Positions 19,469 to 32,061 of a DNA stretch of 36,403 nt are shown piece by piece; position 1 is the stretch's first letter; each line of letters starts with the position of its first letter. Below the pieces are notes generated by a model. It saw only the letters and a program-made list of their open reading frames with translations, was not told the origin of the DNA and did no database searches. The DNA is from Sulfuricurvum sp. (GTDB lineage: Bacteria; Campylobacterota; Campylobacteria; Campylobacterales; Sulfurimonadaceae): assembly GCA_022729795.1 (NCBI GenBank), contig DZBD01000007.1, positions 1-36,403 of the forward strand, read 5' to 3'. The position numbers and the translations under genes are program-made.

Positions 19469-21569
19469 AACACTCTCACAAACACAATGGACTTTAGTAT
19501 TTATCTTTATTGCATTTGCATTTTCAGTCGCACTTAGACTTATTTGGATGTATCAGTTCTCCGACTATGAAGCCTTTAAATTTAATGGGCAATTTATGAT
19601 AAACACCAATGACGGTTATTATTTTGCAGAGGGTGCTAGGGATATTTTGGCGGGTTCCCATCAAGAGAACGACCTTTCTCCCGTTGGAAGTGCGGCATCA
19701 CAACTCACTGCATTTTTTGCCTCTATTTTGCCTTTTTCTTTTGAGAGCATCATCTTATTTTTACCTGTTTTTTTAAGCTCACTTATTGTAGTTCCTATCA
19801 TTTTGATTGCCAAAAGTTTGAAAAATCTTGAGCTTGGATTTATAGCGGCTCTTTTAGCTTCCATCGCTTGGAGTTACTACAACCGAACAATGATAGGTTA
19901 TTACGATACTGATATGCTCAATATCGTACTCCCGATGTTCTTGCTCTGGTCTCTCATCTGGGCAATGAATACAAAAGAGGATAAATATCTCCTCATTACC
20001 GCTCTTGATATTTTGCTCTATAGATGGTGGTACCCTGAGAGTTATACTTTGGAAGTTTCCTTTTTTGCCTTACTTGTGCTTTACACTTTGGTTTACGAAA
20101 GAAAAAATCTTTACAATTATAAACTTCTCGCATTGATGCTTCTTGCAATGATGATGGTACCGGGATATATAAGGCTAGCGCTTGTACTAGGTGTATTTTT
20201 TCTTTTTAAACAGGAGCGGTTCCAAAAATATATTTACCATATTCTCGCCGTTGCAGTGGCGTTGTTTTTAGTATCCGGCGGGTTTGACCCTATTTGGGCA
20301 AAATTAAAAGTGTATGTATTCAAAGATATAGTCAGTGCTTCACAAAATGGCTTGAATCTACATTTTTATAATGTGGTACAGACGGTCAGAGAAGCGGGGC
20401 AAATCCCTTTTGATGTATTTGCCGATAGAATAAGCGGGAATGTTGTTACTTTTATTTTGTCGGTCGCAGGTTTTGTGTATTTGGTTTGGAAACACAAAAT
20501 TATGCTTTTTGCCCTTCCTTTGCTTGGGCTTGGCTTCTTGGCAAGTGTCGGCGGTTTGAGATTTACTATCTATGCCGTGCCGGTATTGGCGTTTGGAATA
20601 GCATTTTTAATCACTGAATTTACCTCTTTGATGCCCAATAAAGGCTTGAAATATTTAAGCATGATTCTATTGACTACTGCTATTTTGTATCCAAACTACA
20701 AACATATAGAATCTTATAAAGTGCCGACGGTTTTTAATCTTGATGAGGTTACTGTGCTTGATTCTTTAAAAACAATGGCTGATAGAGAAGATTATGTTAT
20801 TGCATGGTGGGATTACGGCTATCCTATCCGTTACTATGCAGATGTGAAAACCTTGGTCGATGGGGGAAAACACAGCGGTAGCGTGAATTTTCCGGTGAGT
20901 TATATGCTTACGAATCCTCAAGATACCTCTGCAAAACTGGCAAGACTAGATGTGGAATTTACCGAAAAAGCCTTTAGGGCACGAGAATCCAATCAAACTT
21001 TGGCAGGCTCAAACATTGAGCAGATGAGTAAAGAATACGGTTTTAACGATACGAATGATTTCCTTTTGTCTTTGCAGACAGACATGAAACTGCCTCCAAA
21101 AACAAGAGATATATACTTTTATCTCCCTTTTGCAATGCTCAATATCTACCCGACCGTAGGTGCATTTTCTTCTATAGACCTTATGAACGGCGATCAGAAA
21201 AAAAGTCCTTTTTTCTTTATAAGTAGAAATTTTGCGGATAAGGGTGACACAATACAACTTGGTAATGGTATCTCTATTAATAAAAGAGATCAGAGTCTGA
21301 GTATGGGGCAAGAAAAAGTGCCTATCAGAAGATTTGTAAAAACAGCGTACGATGCAAAAGGGGAGCTTAGAAAAGAGGTTCGATTGGCAAATTTAGGTTC
21401 AGCTATCAGTGTGATTTATATGTCGGACTATAGAACATTTTTGGTTGTGGATGAGAAAACATACAATTCACTTTATATTCAATTGCTCGTGCTTGAAGAG
21501 TACGATAAAAATCTTTTTGAAAAAGTGATTAGTAATCCACATGCCAAGGTTTATAAACTAAAAATATAG
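19461..21569 (+). CDS. pglB: STT3/PglB-family oligosaccharyltransferase
   Basis: Multi-TM N-terminus, YYDTDMLN, WWDYGYPIRYYADVKTLVDGGKHSG (WWDYG motif). Confidence 0.95.
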   Translation: MNKTLSQTQWTLVFIFIAFAFSVALRLIWMYQFSDYEAFKFNGQFMINTNDGYYFAEGARDILAGSHQENDLSPVGSAASQLTAFFASILPFSFESIILFLPVFLSSLIVVPIILIAKSLKNLELGFIAALLASIAWSYYNRTMIGYYDTDMLNIVLPMFLLWSLIWAMNTKEDKYLLITALDILLYRWWYPESYTLEVSFFALLVLYTLVYERKNLYNYKLLALMLLAMMMVPGYIRLALVLGVFFLFKQERFQKYIYHILAVAVALFLVSGGFDPIWAKLKVYVFKDIVSASQNGLNLHFYNVVQTVREAGQIPFDVFADRISGNVVTFILSVAGFVYLVWKHKIMLFALPLLGLGFLASVGGLRFTIYAVPVLAFGIAFLITEFTSLMPNKGLKYLSMILLTTAILYPNYKHIESYKVPTVFNLDEVTVLDSLKTMADREDYVIAWWDYGYPIRYYADVKTLVDGGKHSGSVNFPVSYMLTNPQDTSAKLARLDVEFTEKAFRARESNQTLAGSNIEQMSKEYGFNDTNDFLLSLQTDMKLPPKTRDIYFYLPFAMLNIYPTVGAFSSIDLMNGDQKKSPFFFISRNFADKGDTIQLGNGISINKRDQSLSMGQEKVPIRRFVKTAYDAKGELRKEVRLANLGSAISVIYMSDYRTFLVVDEKTYNSLYIQLLVLEEYDKNLFEKVISNPHAKVYKLKI

Positions 21570-21633
21570 ATGTTAATATAAGATTATGTGTAGGTGTTAT
21601 ATAATATTTTAAATTTGAATTTGAGGGGTTTTT

Positions 21634-22839
21634 ATGAATTACAGCGACAATTACAATCCGATTATATCTGATGAAGATATTTTTAGTGCGATAGAAAAAG
21701 AAAAAGACAGTATAGGGTATTACAACCTTACGGATCAAGACACTTCTTTGTTTAAAGAGTATGCCCAAACGGTAAAGCAAAAATATATCGTAGTTGTAGG
21801 AATTGGCGGGAGTACGCTCGGTACTTCGGCAATTTATGATTTTTTAAGACACACGAAACAACTGAGTAAAAAACTTTATTTCTTAGAAAGTACAGATCCG
21901 CTTAATATTAAATTTAAACTCGGGCGTATAGATTTGAGTGACACCCTATTTATAGTAATTTCCAAGTCCGGAACGACAATTGAGACTGTTTCGATTTTTA
22001 AATATATTAACTCACTTGTAAAAATAGACAATACGAACACTTTAATCATTACGGAAAGCGACTCAAAACTCAATACCTATGCCCAGCGAAATAATTTAAA
22101 AACATTTGAAATTCCAAAAAATGTAGGGGGAAGATTCTCCGTATTTTGTGCCGTAGGTCTTGTTCCCCTTGCGATTGTAGGGATAGATATCGATGCTATT
22201 CTTTATGGAGCAAAAGAGATTTCAAACTCTTTTTTTGCAAAAGAGCAGCACTATAAAAAAATCATCAATAAGGCAAGATTTTTTGTTGAAAATGAGCACC
22301 GATATAACATTAATGTTCTTTTCTCGTATGCAGCAAGCATGGAAGGTTTTAACAAATGGTATATTCAGCTTTGGGGCGAATCTCTTGGTAAAATCGATGC
22401 AAGCGGCGGGCATCAAGGGCTTACGCCGATGGGTATTACGGGACCTGTGGATCAACACTCTTTTTTACAGCTTATTATTGAGGGCAAAAGAGATAAGACA
22501 CTTACCGTTATCAAAGTAAATGATTTTAGAGATGATTTAACTATCCCTGCAATCACTCTTGAAGGGCTTGAAGAGTTGGATTATATTGATAATCTTCCAT
22601 TCTCAAAACTCATCAATATGCAAGCGGATGCAACAATCGAGGCTATTAACAATCTCAAAGATATCCCTTGTGATGTCATAACTATAGACAATGTGAGCGA
22701 AAAAAGTATAGGGATGCTTATGTATGAATATGAGCTTCTCACCTCTGTATGTGCGAAATTTATGCATATTAATGCCTACGACCAACCAGGTGTGGAAGCC
22801 GGAAAAATCATATTAAAAAGTAAGTTTAATAATAAATAA
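21634..22839 (+). CDS. pgi: Glucose-6-phosphate isomerase
   Basis: VVGIGGSTLGTSAIYDFL, SKSGTTIET, NVGGRFSVF..., GxxxQHSFLQL. Confidence 0.93.
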   Translation: MNYSDNYNPIISDEDIFSAIEKEKDSIGYYNLTDQDTSLFKEYAQTVKQKYIVVVGIGGSTLGTSAIYDFLRHTKQLSKKLYFLESTDPLNIKFKLGRIDLSDTLFIVISKSGTTIETVSIFKYINSLVKIDNTNTLIITESDSKLNTYAQRNNLKTFEIPKNVGGRFSVFCAVGLVPLAIVGIDIDAILYGAKEISNSFFAKEQHYKKIINKARFFVENEHRYNINVLFSYAASMEGFNKWYIQLWGESLGKIDASGGHQGLTPMGITGPVDQHSFLQLIIEGKRDKTLTVIKVNDFRDDLTIPAITLEGLEELDYIDNLPFSKLINMQADATIEAINNLKDIPCDVITIDNVSEKSIGMLMYEYELLTSVCAKFMHINAYDQPGVEAGKIILKSKFNNK

Positions 22840-22879
22840 TTTTTGTAAAAGTAAAAAAGTTTTGTTGTAGGAAGATTGG

Positions 22880-24151
22880 ATGTTAATGAATAAAAAAATA
22901 GCTATTATCGGTTTGGGATATGTCGGAATGCCTTTGGCTCACGCTTTTAGTGCAAAATATAGCGTAGTAGGTTTTGATATATCTCAGTGGAGAATCGATG
23001 AACTGATATCCGGCTACGACAGAACACTGGAGCTGAGCGAGTCTCAGGTCCAAGAAACTCTCTCCAACGGGATGCAGTACTCTATGGAAATTGATGCGAT
23101 TAGAGATTGTAATATTTATATCGTAACCGTTCCTACTCCCGTAGACCAAAATAAAAGACCGCTCTTAACCCCGCTCATAAAGGCAAGTGAAACTATAGCA
23201 AAGGTGCTCAAAAAAGATGATATCGTCATTTATGAGAGTACCGTTTATCCGGGTGCTACCGAAGAGCAGTGTGTACCTGTTCTTGAACGTGTATCAGGAC
23301 TTAGGTTTAATAAAGACTTTTTTTGCGGCTATTCTCCTGAGCGTATTAATCCGGGTGATAAAGAGCATACGGTTACCAAAATTTTGAAAGTAACAAGCGG
23401 AAGTACCCCTGAAATAGGGCAAGTGGTAGATGCGCTTTATGCAAGTATTATTGTTGCGGGAACGCATTTGGCCCCAAACATGAAAGTAGCAGAAGCATCC
23501 AAGGTGATAGAAAATACCCAAAGAGATATGAATATCGCCTTTGTGAATGAGCTTGCCCTTATTTTTAATAAACTAGGCATTGATACTAATTCTGTTCTAG
23601 AAGCTGCCGGAACAAAATGGAATTTTTTAAAGTATAAGCCGGGACTCGTCGGCGGACACTGCATTGGGGTGGATCCATATTATTTGGCATATAAAGCCCA
23701 AGAGGTGGGTTATAATCCCGAGATAATTCTCGCAGGTCGCCGTCTTAACGACAACATGGGGATTTACGTGGCAAATCAGGTGATAAAACTAATGATTAAA
23801 AACGGCTATAAAGTAGACGGTGCGCGTGTGCTGATACTTGGAATCACTTTTAAAGAAAACTGTCCCGATATCAGAAACAGCAGAGTGATCGACGTAATCC
23901 GTGAGCTAGAAGATTTTGGATGCAAAGTGGATGTTTATGACCCTTGGGCAGATAAAAAAGAGGTTCACGAGGAATACGGTATAGAGCTTTTGGAGAGTTT
24001 AGAGAGAAAAAGATACGGAACCACATTGCTTGCCGTAGCTCATGAGCAGTTTAGGGATTTAAATCTTGATGAGATTCGAAACGGCAAAGAAGCGATTGTG
24101 TATGATATAAAATCTTTCTATGATTTAAAAGATGTAAACGGGAGACTATAA
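22880..24151 (+). CDS. Nucleotide sugar dehydrogenase (WbpA/TviB-like UDP-HexNAc 6-dehydrogenase)
   Basis: KIAIIGLGYVGMPLAHAFSAKYSVVGFDI, VYPGATEEQCVPVLE, GGHCIGVDPYYLAYKAQ. Confidence 0.92.
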   Translation: MLMNKKIAIIGLGYVGMPLAHAFSAKYSVVGFDISQWRIDELISGYDRTLELSESQVQETLSNGMQYSMEIDAIRDCNIYIVTVPTPVDQNKRPLLTPLIKASETIAKVLKKDDIVIYESTVYPGATEEQCVPVLERVSGLRFNKDFFCGYSPERINPGDKEHTVTKILKVTSGSTPEIGQVVDALYASIIVAGTHLAPNMKVAEASKVIENTQRDMNIAFVNELALIFNKLGIDTNSVLEAAGTKWNFLKYKPGLVGGHCIGVDPYYLAYKAQEVGYNPEIILAGRRLNDNMGIYVANQVIKLMIKNGYKVDGARVLILGITFKENCPDIRNSRVIDVIRELEDFGCKVDVYDPWADKKEVHEEYGIELLESLERKRYGTTLLAVAHEQFRDLNLDEIRNGKEAIVYDIKSFYDLKDVNGRL

Positions 24152-25119
24152 TGGAAAAAGGGAAAAATTTTGCACTCATGGGTGCGGCAGGTTATATTGC
24201 GCCAAGACATATGAAGGCAATAAAAGAAACGGGCAACAACCTTATCGCTGCATTAGACCCTTATGACGGCATAGGTATTATGGATAGCTATTTTCCGGAA
24301 GCCTCTTTTTTTACCGAGTTTGAAAGGTTCGATAGATTTGTGGACAAGTGGCATAGAGAGCATGAAAAAAAAATAGAGTATGTAAGTATCGCAACTCCCA
24401 ATTATCTTCACGATGCGCATATCCGTTTTGCTCTTCGAAGCGGTGCGGATGCTATCTGTGAAAAACCCTTGGTTTTGAATGTACACAATATCGACCAGCT
24501 CAAAGTGATAGAAAATGAGACAGGTAAAAAAGTGTACAACATTTTGCAACTGAGGCTTCACCCTTCTATCATCGCCCTTAAAGAGCGTGTGGTAAAAGAG
24601 CTCAAAGAGAATCCCGACAAGATGTACGAGATTGATTTGACCTATCTTACTTCCAGAGGAAAATGGTATTTTATCTCTTGGAAAGGAGATCAGGCAAAAA
24701 GCGGAGGAATTGCTTCGAATATCGGAGTTCATTTTTATGACATGCTCTGCTGGGTATTTGGCGATGTAGAAGAAAATATCGTTCACCTCAAAACAGCTGA
24801 TACAAATGCAGGATATTTCAAGCTCAAAAATGCACATGTAAAATGGTTTTTGAGTGTCAATTACGACTACATTCCACAGGCAATAAAAGAAACCGGAGCG
24901 AGAACCTACCGAAGTATTACCGTGGATGGGGAAGAACTGGAGTTTAGTGACGGCTTTACGGATTTACATACAAGAAGTTATGAAGAGATACTCAAAGGAA
25001 ACGGTTCGGGACTTGATGATGCTTACGACTCTATAAAAACCGTCTCTACGATACGAAACTTAGAGCCGATAGGACTCAAAGGGGAATATCACCCTTTTGT
25101 CAAAAAGGTAATTGTGTAA
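24151..25119 (+). CDS. wbpB: Gfo/Idh/MocA oxidoreductase, WbpB-like
   Basis: FALMGAAGYIAPRHMKAIKETGNNLIAALDP..., CEKPLVLN, GGIASNIGVHFYDMLCW. Confidence 0.85.
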   Translation: MEKGKNFALMGAAGYIAPRHMKAIKETGNNLIAALDPYDGIGIMDSYFPEASFFTEFERFDRFVDKWHREHEKKIEYVSIATPNYLHDAHIRFALRSGADAICEKPLVLNVHNIDQLKVIENETGKKVYNILQLRLHPSIIALKERVVKELKENPDKMYEIDLTYLTSRGKWYFISWKGDQAKSGGIASNIGVHFYDMLCWVFGDVEENIVHLKTADTNAGYFKLKNAHVKWFLSVNYDYIPQAIKETGARTYRSITVDGEELEFSDGFTDLHTRSYEEILKGNGSGLDDAYDSIKTVSTIRNLEPIGLKGEYHPFVKKVIV

Positions 25120-25121
25120 TA

Positions 25122-25694
25122 ATGAGTGAATTTTTTGTTCATCACTCCTCTTTTGTGGATGAGAATGTAGTTATCGGCATAAACACTAAAATCTGGCATT
25201 TCTCTCATATACTCTTTGGCTCAGAGATAGGAGATAACTGCTCTTTTGGTCAAAACTGCGTCGTGGGTCCAAATGTGAAGATAGGAAACGGTGTAAAAGT
25301 GCAAAACAACATCTCCATTTATGAAGGTGTCGAGGTTGAAGACGATGTCTTTATCGGACCTTCCGCTGTTTTTACCAATGTGACAAATCCAAGAGCTTTT
25401 ATCGTGAGAAAAGCAGAATTTAAAAAAACACTACTCAAATACGGATGCACTATCGGCGCAAACGTAACGGTGGTTTGCGGTGTCACTATTGGGGAATATG
25501 CACTCATAGGAAGCGGAGCGGTTGTCAATAAAAACGTAGTTCCACATGCCCTGATGGTCGGTGTGCCTGCAAAACAAATAGGCTGGGTAAGCAAGGCTGG
25601 AAATACTTTGGTCTTTGATGCAAAGGGTGTGGCTTTAGATAAATATGACGGCTCACAATACCGTGAAATTGATGGAAGTTTAGAAGTTATTTAA
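25122..25694 (+). CDS. wbpD: WbpD-like left-handed beta-helix N-acetyltransferase
   Basis: [27 protein letters not shown], hexapeptide repeats, [41 protein letters not shown]. Confidence 0.87.
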   Translation: MSEFFVHHSSFVDENVVIGINTKIWHFSHILFGSEIGDNCSFGQNCVVGPNVKIGNGVKVQNNISIYEGVEVEDDVFIGPSAVFTNVTNPRAFIVRKAEFKKTLLKYGCTIGANVTVVCGVTIGEYALIGSGAVVNKNVVPHALMVGVPAKQIGWVSKAGNTLVFDAKGVALDKYDGSQYREIDGSLEVI

Positions 25695-25710
25695 TTCAAA
25701 GGCGCTTCAA

Positions 25711-26253
25711 GTGAAAAAAATTATTGTATTTTTATTAAACCTTTTGGGGATACGAAAGGCAAAAAAAAGAGAATATACAATAGGAAATGTAAAATATAAC
25801 AACTCCATTATAGATTCTTTAGTGCCGCAATATGTGGAGATTGGAGACAACTTTATATCCGCACCCGGTTCCGTTATCCTCGCACATGATGCAAGCTTAT
25901 TAAGCCATTTCAGAGAATACAGAGTTGAAAAAACGATTATAGGGGACAATGTTTTTCTCGGCGCAAACAGTGTCGTGCTTGCGGGTGTAAAGATAGGCGA
26001 TGGAGCGATTATAGGTGCAGGAGCGGTTGTCACCAAAGATGTGGAAGCGTATAGTGTTGTTGCAGGAAATCCTGCAAGAAAGATTTCCACGGTGGATGCA
26101 TACAGAGAAAAATGCAAAAATAGAGGAGTTTTGGTGAAAGCGCCTCAGAGTTTCAATAAAATTTTTGAGAATAAATTATTAAACAAAGCAGATATAGAAG
26201 AGTTTAGAGAAAATGTTTTCAAGCATTATGGGCAAAATGAACCTCTTCAATAA
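25711..26253 (+). CDS. Hexapeptide acyl/acetyltransferase
   Basis: [49 protein letters not shown]. Confidence 0.85.
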   Translation: MKKIIVFLLNLLGIRKAKKREYTIGNVKYNNSIIDSLVPQYVEIGDNFISAPGSVILAHDASLLSHFREYRVEKTIIGDNVFLGANSVVLAGVKIGDGAIIGAGAVVTKDVEAYSVVAGNPARKISTVDAYREKCKNRGVLVKAPQSFNKIFENKLLNKADIEEFRENVFKHYGQNEPLQ

Positions 26254-27523
26254 TATTAAAAAGAAAATTTGGCTCAGAGACGGGCATCTGATTATCTTGG
26301 CCCATATGCTGGATAAGCTTATTAATTTCATTCTTATGATAATTGCCGCACGCTATATGAATCTCGCTATGTATGGAAACTTTTCATATGTGAAATCTTT
26401 GGTTGCATCGGTAACACCTTTTTCGGGGTTTGGCGGAAACCACGCGCTGCTACGTTTTGGGATGGACTCAGAGGCTCATAAAGAGAAATATAATATATTA
26501 GTTTCCTCCTTGGTTTATGGTGCTGTTTTTACCCTTTTGCTTATTTTTGCAATCAAGTTATTTTTGAATCTCGGCGGATTTATGGAGAATGATGCGATGA
26601 AAAAGATGTTTGATATTTACATTTTTTTCATCCTTTCTTATTATATTTTCGATGTCGGTAGAAATTATTACAGGATACTCGGCGATAACAGTAAGTATGC
26701 ATGGATAAGTATCCGTTATTCGGTATTGACACTCCTTGTGAGCTCTTTGGCTTTGATTTTTTTTGATGCTTTTATTTTTATTATCGTGCTGGTTATTTTG
26801 CCGATACTACTCTTTGTTTTTGAAAATAAAAATATCTTCAGGATGAAGAGTGAAAATTTACAATGGAATCCTCTGTTTTGGAGATATGGATTTACGATAG
26901 GGCTCGGTGCATTTTTGAATCAATTTTTTTTACAATCGGATATTATTATTCAGGGATATCTAGGGATAAATCCCGAAGCTATTGCGCAATATAAAGTAGC
27001 CACCTTGCTTGTGTATACCTTTCTTTTTATTCCAAACGCTTTTTTGGTGAGGGATTTTACCCTCATCTCGGCAAACGCAAAAAATAGCATTTTTTTAAAA
27101 AAATATGTTTATGAATATTGGAAATATTCGGGTTTAGTTTTACTTTTTATTATCCCCTCTTTTTTTCTTTTTTCAGACAAAATACTTATTCTTTTGTTTG
27201 GGGATAAATTTCAAAATAGTTTATCCATCCAAAATATATTAATCTGCGGTCTCGCCTCGATGGTTCTTTTAAGAATGCTCTTTGGAAATATTTTAAATGC
27301 AGTGGGAAAAGCAAAGCTTAATGTCATAAATGCGGTTGTGACTATCATTTTAGCTCTTCCTTTACTTTTTTGGCTGACAAAATACTATGGGATACTCGGG
27401 ACGGCGTATGGAATGCTTGGAATGTTTTTTGTTTCAGGTTTGATATCTTTGGGGATGTTTCTCTATTATCTTCGTACAATCTCTACAATAGGGGGCTTCC
27501 ATGAAACTACTCATCATCGCTAA
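26213..27523 (+). CDS. Wzx-type oligosaccharide flippase (polysaccharide biosynthesis protein); ATG at 26231 also possible
   Basis: 12-14 TM profile, [49 protein letters not shown]. Confidence 0.83.
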   Translation: MFSSIMGKMNLFNNIKKKIWLRDGHLIILAHMLDKLINFILMIIAARYMNLAMYGNFSYVKSLVASVTPFSGFGGNHALLRFGMDSEAHKEKYNILVSSLVYGAVFTLLLIFAIKLFLNLGGFMENDAMKKMFDIYIFFILSYYIFDVGRNYYRILGDNSKYAWISIRYSVLTLLVSSLALIFFDAFIFIIVLVILPILLFVFENKNIFRMKSENLQWNPLFWRYGFTIGLGAFLNQFFLQSDIIIQGYLGINPEAIAQYKVATLLVYTFLFIPNAFLVRDFTLISANAKNSIFLKKYVYEYWKYSGLVLLFIIPSFFLFSDKILILLFGDKFQNSLSIQNILICGLASMVLLRMLFGNILNAVGKAKLNVINAVVTIILALPLLFWLTKYYGILGTAYGMLGMFFVSGLISLGMFLYYLRTISTIGGFHETTHHR

Positions 27524-28619
27524 TGGTTCCATTGTTTTTGGCAAAGAGCTGCAAGAGCATCTAAACTCAAACTCCGACAAAGTTTTTTTGCTGGATTTTG
27601 AATCGCTTGTTATTAATAAGCCCGATAATACGCAGGATAAAAGATATGCACAGAAATTTGCAAAATATAAAAAATTACCAAAACTAAGTATGTTTTTTCG
27701 TCTGGTGTTTATAAAAAAAATACTTCATGAGGGCAGTTTTGATATCGTAAATATTCACTACAGCAGATGGATTTATCTTTTCTTACTCAGTGCGCTGAAA
27801 AAATCAAAATTTATTGTCACTTTTTATGGAAGTGATTTTTACAGAACTACCGACACAATCAAAAAGATTCAAAGATATTTATACAAAAAAGCAGATGCCT
27901 TGAGCTTTACAAACCCTTTGACGAGGGAGAGTTTTTTGGAATATTACAAAGAGTTTGAAGACAAATGTTTTGTGTGCAGATTCGGGCTTGGAACCTTGGA
28001 TTTTATAGATAAAAATAGAGATAAAGATACAGCAGAGATTCGAAATATTTTGGGTTACGGCAGAAAAAAAATAATCGTTACCTGCGGATATAACTCTACC
28101 AAAGCACAACAACATGAAAAAATAATAGAGGCACTTGAAAACTTAGATGCTAAGTATAAATCCACATGCCGGTTTATTTTCCCTTTGACGTATGGGGACA
28201 ATATCCACAAAAGATTTGTAAAAGAGAAGCTAAAAGAGGTCGATTTTGAGTGTTTGGTATTGGAAGAATTTTTATATGAGGATGAAAATGCTTATGTAAA
28301 ATTGGCTTCGGATGTAATGATAAATATACTTCAAACAGATAGCTTTTCGGGAAGTATGCAGGAATTTTTGTATGCAAAAAATATCGTCATTACGGGCTCT
28401 TGGCTGCCGTATGATGTTTTTGATAAGGCCGGAATCGTGTATGAAAAGATTGAGCATACGGATGAGTTAAAAGATAAACTTGCATATGTCTTAGCCAATA
28501 GAGAAAATTTTAAAGACAAACTTGAGCGTAACCGAGATATTATTTATGAGCTCTCAAGCTGGAAGAATACTCTTGGCATGTGGAAAAAGATGTATCAGTT
28601 AGTAGAGGATAAAAAATGA
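27501..28619 (+). CDS. Glycosyltransferase (GT4-like)
   Basis: [11 protein letters not shown]-like C-terminus [28 protein letters not shown]. Confidence 0.75.
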   Translation: MKLLIIANGSIVFGKELQEHLNSNSDKVFLLDFESLVINKPDNTQDKRYAQKFAKYKKLPKLSMFFRLVFIKKILHEGSFDIVNIHYSRWIYLFLLSALKKSKFIVTFYGSDFYRTTDTIKKIQRYLYKKADALSFTNPLTRESFLEYYKEFEDKCFVCRFGLGTLDFIDKNRDKDTAEIRNILGYGRKKIIVTCGYNSTKAQQHEKIIEALENLDAKYKSTCRFIFPLTYGDNIHKRFVKEKLKEVDFECLVLEEFLYEDENAYVKLASDVMINILQTDSFSGSMQEFLYAKNIVITGSWLPYDVFDKAGIVYEKIEHTDELKDKLAYVLANRENFKDKLERNRDIIYELSSWKNTLGMWKKMYQLVEDKK

Positions 28620-29716
28620 TAAAAGTAAGCCATCTCACGTCGGCGCATCCACGGTATGACACAAGAATTTTTGTAAAAGAGTGTTGTTCACTTGCACATG
28701 CCGGATATGAAGTTTCTCTTATTGTTGCGGACGGTTTGGGTGATGAGATAAAAGAGGGTGTTTATTTTTATGATGTTGGCAGATTGCAAGGGCGTCTGAA
28801 CAGAATCTTTAAAACCACTCAAAAAGTTTTAGATAAAGCGATAGAACTCAAGAGTGATATTTACCATTTTCATGACCCTGAGCTTATTCCCGTTGGATTG
28901 AAGCTCAAAAAACTTGGATACAAGGTGATTTTTGATTCCCATGAAGATGTCCCCAAACAAATTTTGGGGAAGCACTATTTGAATAAATATATCTCAAAAA
29001 TCCTCTCAAAAAGTTTTGAACTCTATGAAAACTACGCTTGTAAAAAATTTGATGCCGTTATCACCGCCACCGCATATATCAGGGATAAATTTTTACAAAT
29101 AAATAAAAACTCTATGGATATCTGTAATTTTCCCATCATCACCGAACTCTCCAACGACACTTTATGGGAAGAGAGACGGGATGAGGTTTGCTACATAGGC
29201 GCTATTGCCGAGGTTCGTGGCATCAAAGAGATTGTAAAAGCGATGGAATTTGTGGAGTGTGCCAGATTGAATCTTGCCGGCAAATTTGCCCAGAGCGATG
29301 TGGAAACTGAGGTGAAAACCTACAAGGGATGGAGCAGGGTAAATGAGCTTGGCTTTTTAGGACGTGAAGGAATTGCAGATGTTCTGAGTCATTCCAAAGT
29401 AGGTTTGGTAACTCTGCATCCTATCATAAACTATCAAGATGCCCTTCCCGTAAAGATGTTTGAATATATGCTCTCAGGGATGCCGGTCATCTCCTCAAAC
29501 ATCAAACTCTGGCAAGATATAGTAGAAGATGCGGCATGTGGAATCTGTGTCAATCCTTACAATCCACATGCCATAGCAGAGGCGATTACTTTTATAATAC
29601 AAAATCCACATGCCGCAAAAGAGATGGGTGAAAACGGCAAAAAAGCGGTGTTAGAAAAATACAACTGGGACAATGAAGAGAAAAAACTTTTGAAACTGTA
29701 TGAGAGTTTAGTTTGA
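28616..29716 (+). CDS. Glycosyltransferase family 4
   Basis: [37 protein letters not shown]..., [19 protein letters not shown]. Confidence 0.87.
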   Translation: MIKVSHLTSAHPRYDTRIFVKECCSLAHAGYEVSLIVADGLGDEIKEGVYFYDVGRLQGRLNRIFKTTQKVLDKAIELKSDIYHFHDPELIPVGLKLKKLGYKVIFDSHEDVPKQILGKHYLNKYISKILSKSFELYENYACKKFDAVITATAYIRDKFLQINKNSMDICNFPIITELSNDTLWEERRDEVCYIGAIAEVRGIKEIVKAMEFVECARLNLAGKFAQSDVETEVKTYKGWSRVNELGFLGREGIADVLSHSKVGLVTLHPIINYQDALPVKMFEYMLSGMPVISSNIKLWQDIVEDAACGICVNPYNPHAIAEAITFIIQNPHAAKEMGENGKKAVLEKYNWDNEEKKLLKLYESLV

Positions 29717-30921
29717 AAAATATCTGGATAATCAACCACCATGCCGTGACTCCCGAAATGGGCGGGGGGACAAGGCATTACGATTTTGCAAAAGAACTTA
29801 TTTCTCGCGGTCACAAAGTCACTATTATCGCCTCTAGTTTTCATTATGCAAAGTATCGGGAGATGAAAGAGTACGGCGATGCGGAGTATCTTTTAGAGAA
29901 TATTGATGGGGTCGATTTTATCTGGATTAAGACCCCTTCTTACAAAGGAAACGGTTTTGCGAGGGTGAAAAATATGGTATGGTTTACATGTAAGATTTTG
30001 AATGTCCTCCCAAAATTAAACCTCCAAAAGCCTGATACTATTATCGGTTCCTCCGTTCATCTTTTTGCAGTGCATGCGGCGTATATCCTCTCAAAAAAAT
30101 ACAAAACCCCTTTTATCATGGAGGTGCGCGACTTGTGGCCAGAGACACTTATTGAGATGGGGATTTCCAAACGGCATCCATTTATTTTACTTTTGGGCTT
30201 TTTGGAGCGATACCTTTACAAGCGCGCAGACAAGATAATAACCTTACTTCCACATGCCGAGAAATATATCGGTAAGTTTGTTGAAAAAGAAAAAATTGTA
30301 TGGATCTCCAACGGTACAGCCATCAAATACCAAGAGACATTTGTACAAAAACTTGATGCGCAAAAGTTTAATATTCTTTATGCCGGGGCGCACGGAATGG
30401 CGAACGATTTGGATATTTTACTCAACGCGGCAGAGCTTTTAAAAGAAAATACTCATATTCATTTTACATTGATAGGAGATGGGGTTTTAAAAGAGTCTCT
30501 TATCCAAAAAACACAAACACTCGGTTTGAAAAATATCACCTTTTTGGATTCGGTTGCAAAAGCGCAGGTACAAGATTATCTCAAAAGTGCAGATCTACTT
30601 TATGTGGGGCTCAAAGATTTGCCGCTTTATAAATACGGGATGAGCATGAACAAAGTTTTTGAATATCTCAGTGCCAAAAAACCTGTTTTGTTTGTGAGTG
30701 CGATTGAAGATAATCTTATCAAAACAGCCGATGCAGGAGCAGTAGTTACGAGTTATAGGGCAGAGGAAATAACTGATGTTATAGAAAACTTTAGTAGAAT
30801 GCCCCAAGAAAAACGGGATCTCTATGGGCAAAACGGGTTTGAATATTTGCAGAAAAATTATACGATTGAGGTTTTGAGCGATAAACTTGAGAAGATATTG
30901 GAGGTGGAAAAAGATGCTTAA
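29713..30921 (+). CDS. Glycosyltransferase family 4 (WbuB-like)
   Basis: [42 protein letters not shown]..., [15 protein letters not shown] start. Confidence 0.87.
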   Translation: MKNIWIINHHAVTPEMGGGTRHYDFAKELISRGHKVTIIASSFHYAKYREMKEYGDAEYLLENIDGVDFIWIKTPSYKGNGFARVKNMVWFTCKILNVLPKLNLQKPDTIIGSSVHLFAVHAAYILSKKYKTPFIMEVRDLWPETLIEMGISKRHPFILLLGFLERYLYKRADKIITLLPHAEKYIGKFVEKEKIVWISNGTAIKYQETFVQKLDAQKFNILYAGAHGMANDLDILLNAAELLKENTHIHFTLIGDGVLKESLIQKTQTLGLKNITFLDSVAKAQVQDYLKSADLLYVGLKDLPLYKYGMSMNKVFEYLSAKKPVLFVSAIEDNLIKTADAGAVVTSYRAEEITDVIENFSRMPQEKRDLYGQNGFEYLQKNYTIEVLSDKLEKILEVEKDA

Positions 30922-31504
30922 AAATATTTTTGATTTTTTCTTGGCACTCGTACTTTTTTTTCTTTTTTTCCCTCTTTTGGCAGTGATTGGGATTTTGATT
31001 TTGCTCACCATGGGAAGACCGATATTTTTTAGGCAGGAACGTCCGGGACAGCATGGAAAAATATTCAGCATCTATAAGTTTCGTACGATGACGGACGAAA
31101 AAGATGTGCATGGAGAATTGCTTTTGGATGAAAAACGCTTAAAAGGTGTTGGGAAATTTATCCGAAGTACAAGCTTGGATGAACTTCCCCAACTCATCAA
31201 TGTGCTCAAAGGTGAGATGAGTTTTGTGGGTCCACGTCCGCTTCTCGTGGAGTATTTGGAGCTTTATAACGAACAACAAAGCAAACGCCATGATCTCAAA
31301 CCGGGCATTACGGGCTGGGCGCAAATCAACGGACGAAATGCAATAAGCTGGGAAGAAAAATTTAATTATGATGTTTGGTATACCCAAAATCACACTTTTT
31401 GGCTCGATATGAAGATACTATGGCGCACCTTTTTAAAAGTACTCAAACGCTCAGATATCGCCTCCTCCTCATCGGTCAGTATGGAAAAATTTAGAGGGAA
31501 TTAG
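30914..31504 (+). CDS. pglC: Polyprenyl-phosphate bacillosamine phosphotransferase family (monotopic PGT)
   Basis: [60 protein letters not shown] at 30914. Confidence 0.92.
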   Translation: MLKNIFDFFLALVLFFLFFPLLAVIGILILLTMGRPIFFRQERPGQHGKIFSIYKFRTMTDEKDVHGELLLDEKRLKGVGKFIRSTSLDELPQLINVLKGEMSFVGPRPLLVEYLELYNEQQSKRHDLKPGITGWAQINGRNAISWEEKFNYDVWYTQNHTFWLDMKILWRTFLKVLKRSDIASSSSVSMEKFRGN

Positions 31505-31526
31505 TTTTTAATAAATATGTGATACA

Positions 31527-31540
31527 ATTATGTACATAAT
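31527..31540. promoter_or_regulatory. Candidate YefM/YoeB operator: 14-nt perfect palindrome ATTATGTACATAAT with TGTACA core
   Basis: Overlaps a TACAAT -10-like hexamer (31523-31528), 17 bp upstream of the antitoxin ATG. Confidence 0.7.
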
Positions 31541-31556
31541 AATGTAAGGATTTAAG

Positions 31557-31811
31557 ATGCAAGTAGTAAGTATGACGGAAGCTAGGAATAATTTTAAAGC
31601 GATATTTGATGCAGTTTTTTTAAATAATGAGGAAGTTATAATTCACAGAAAAGGTTGTGAAAATGTTGTAGTGATACCTTTTGACGAGTATAGCTCCATG
31701 AAAGAGACACATTATTTATTAAGTTCTCCCAAAAATAAAGAAATTCTTATGAGGTCTTTAAAAGATGCCAGAGACGGAAAAACTTTTGAGAAAGAGCTCA
31801 TAGAGGTATGA
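31557..31811 (+). CDS. yefM: YefM/Phd-family antitoxin
   Basis: VVSMTEARNNFKAIFDAVFLNNEEVIIHRKGCENVVVIPFDEYSSMKET. Confidence 0.93.
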   Translation: MQVVSMTEARNNFKAIFDAVFLNNEEVIIHRKGCENVVVIPFDEYSSMKETHYLLSSPKNKEILMRSLKDARDGKTFEKELIEV

Positions 31812-32061
31812 ATATAACTTTTACAAATGATAGTTGGAATGAATATTTATATTGGCAAACAACCGACAAACAAACCTTAAAAAAAATTAATAATTTGCTT
31901 AAGGATGTAACAAGAGACCCATTTAACGGTTTAGGGAAGCCGGAGCCGTTAAAGTATGAATTTTTAGGTTGTTGGTCAAGAAGAATAACGCAAGAGCATC
32001 GTCTAGTTTATGAAGTTACGGAGTATAGTATATTGGTAATATCTTGCAGGTTTCATTACTG

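Noticed and set aside
29755-29772. Run of six G in a glycosyltransferase gene (and six C near 36345) as phase-variable tracts
   Set aside because: Only 6 nt and encoding conserved residues (MGGGTR in the GT4, AGGIDG in the ATP-grasp protein); Campylobacterota phase-variable tracts are usually 8 or more.
30940-30985. T-rich stretch at the start of pglC as a regulatory slippage site
   Set aside because: It encodes the Phe/Leu-rich membrane re-entrant helix of PglC ([15 protein letters not shown]), which explains the composition.
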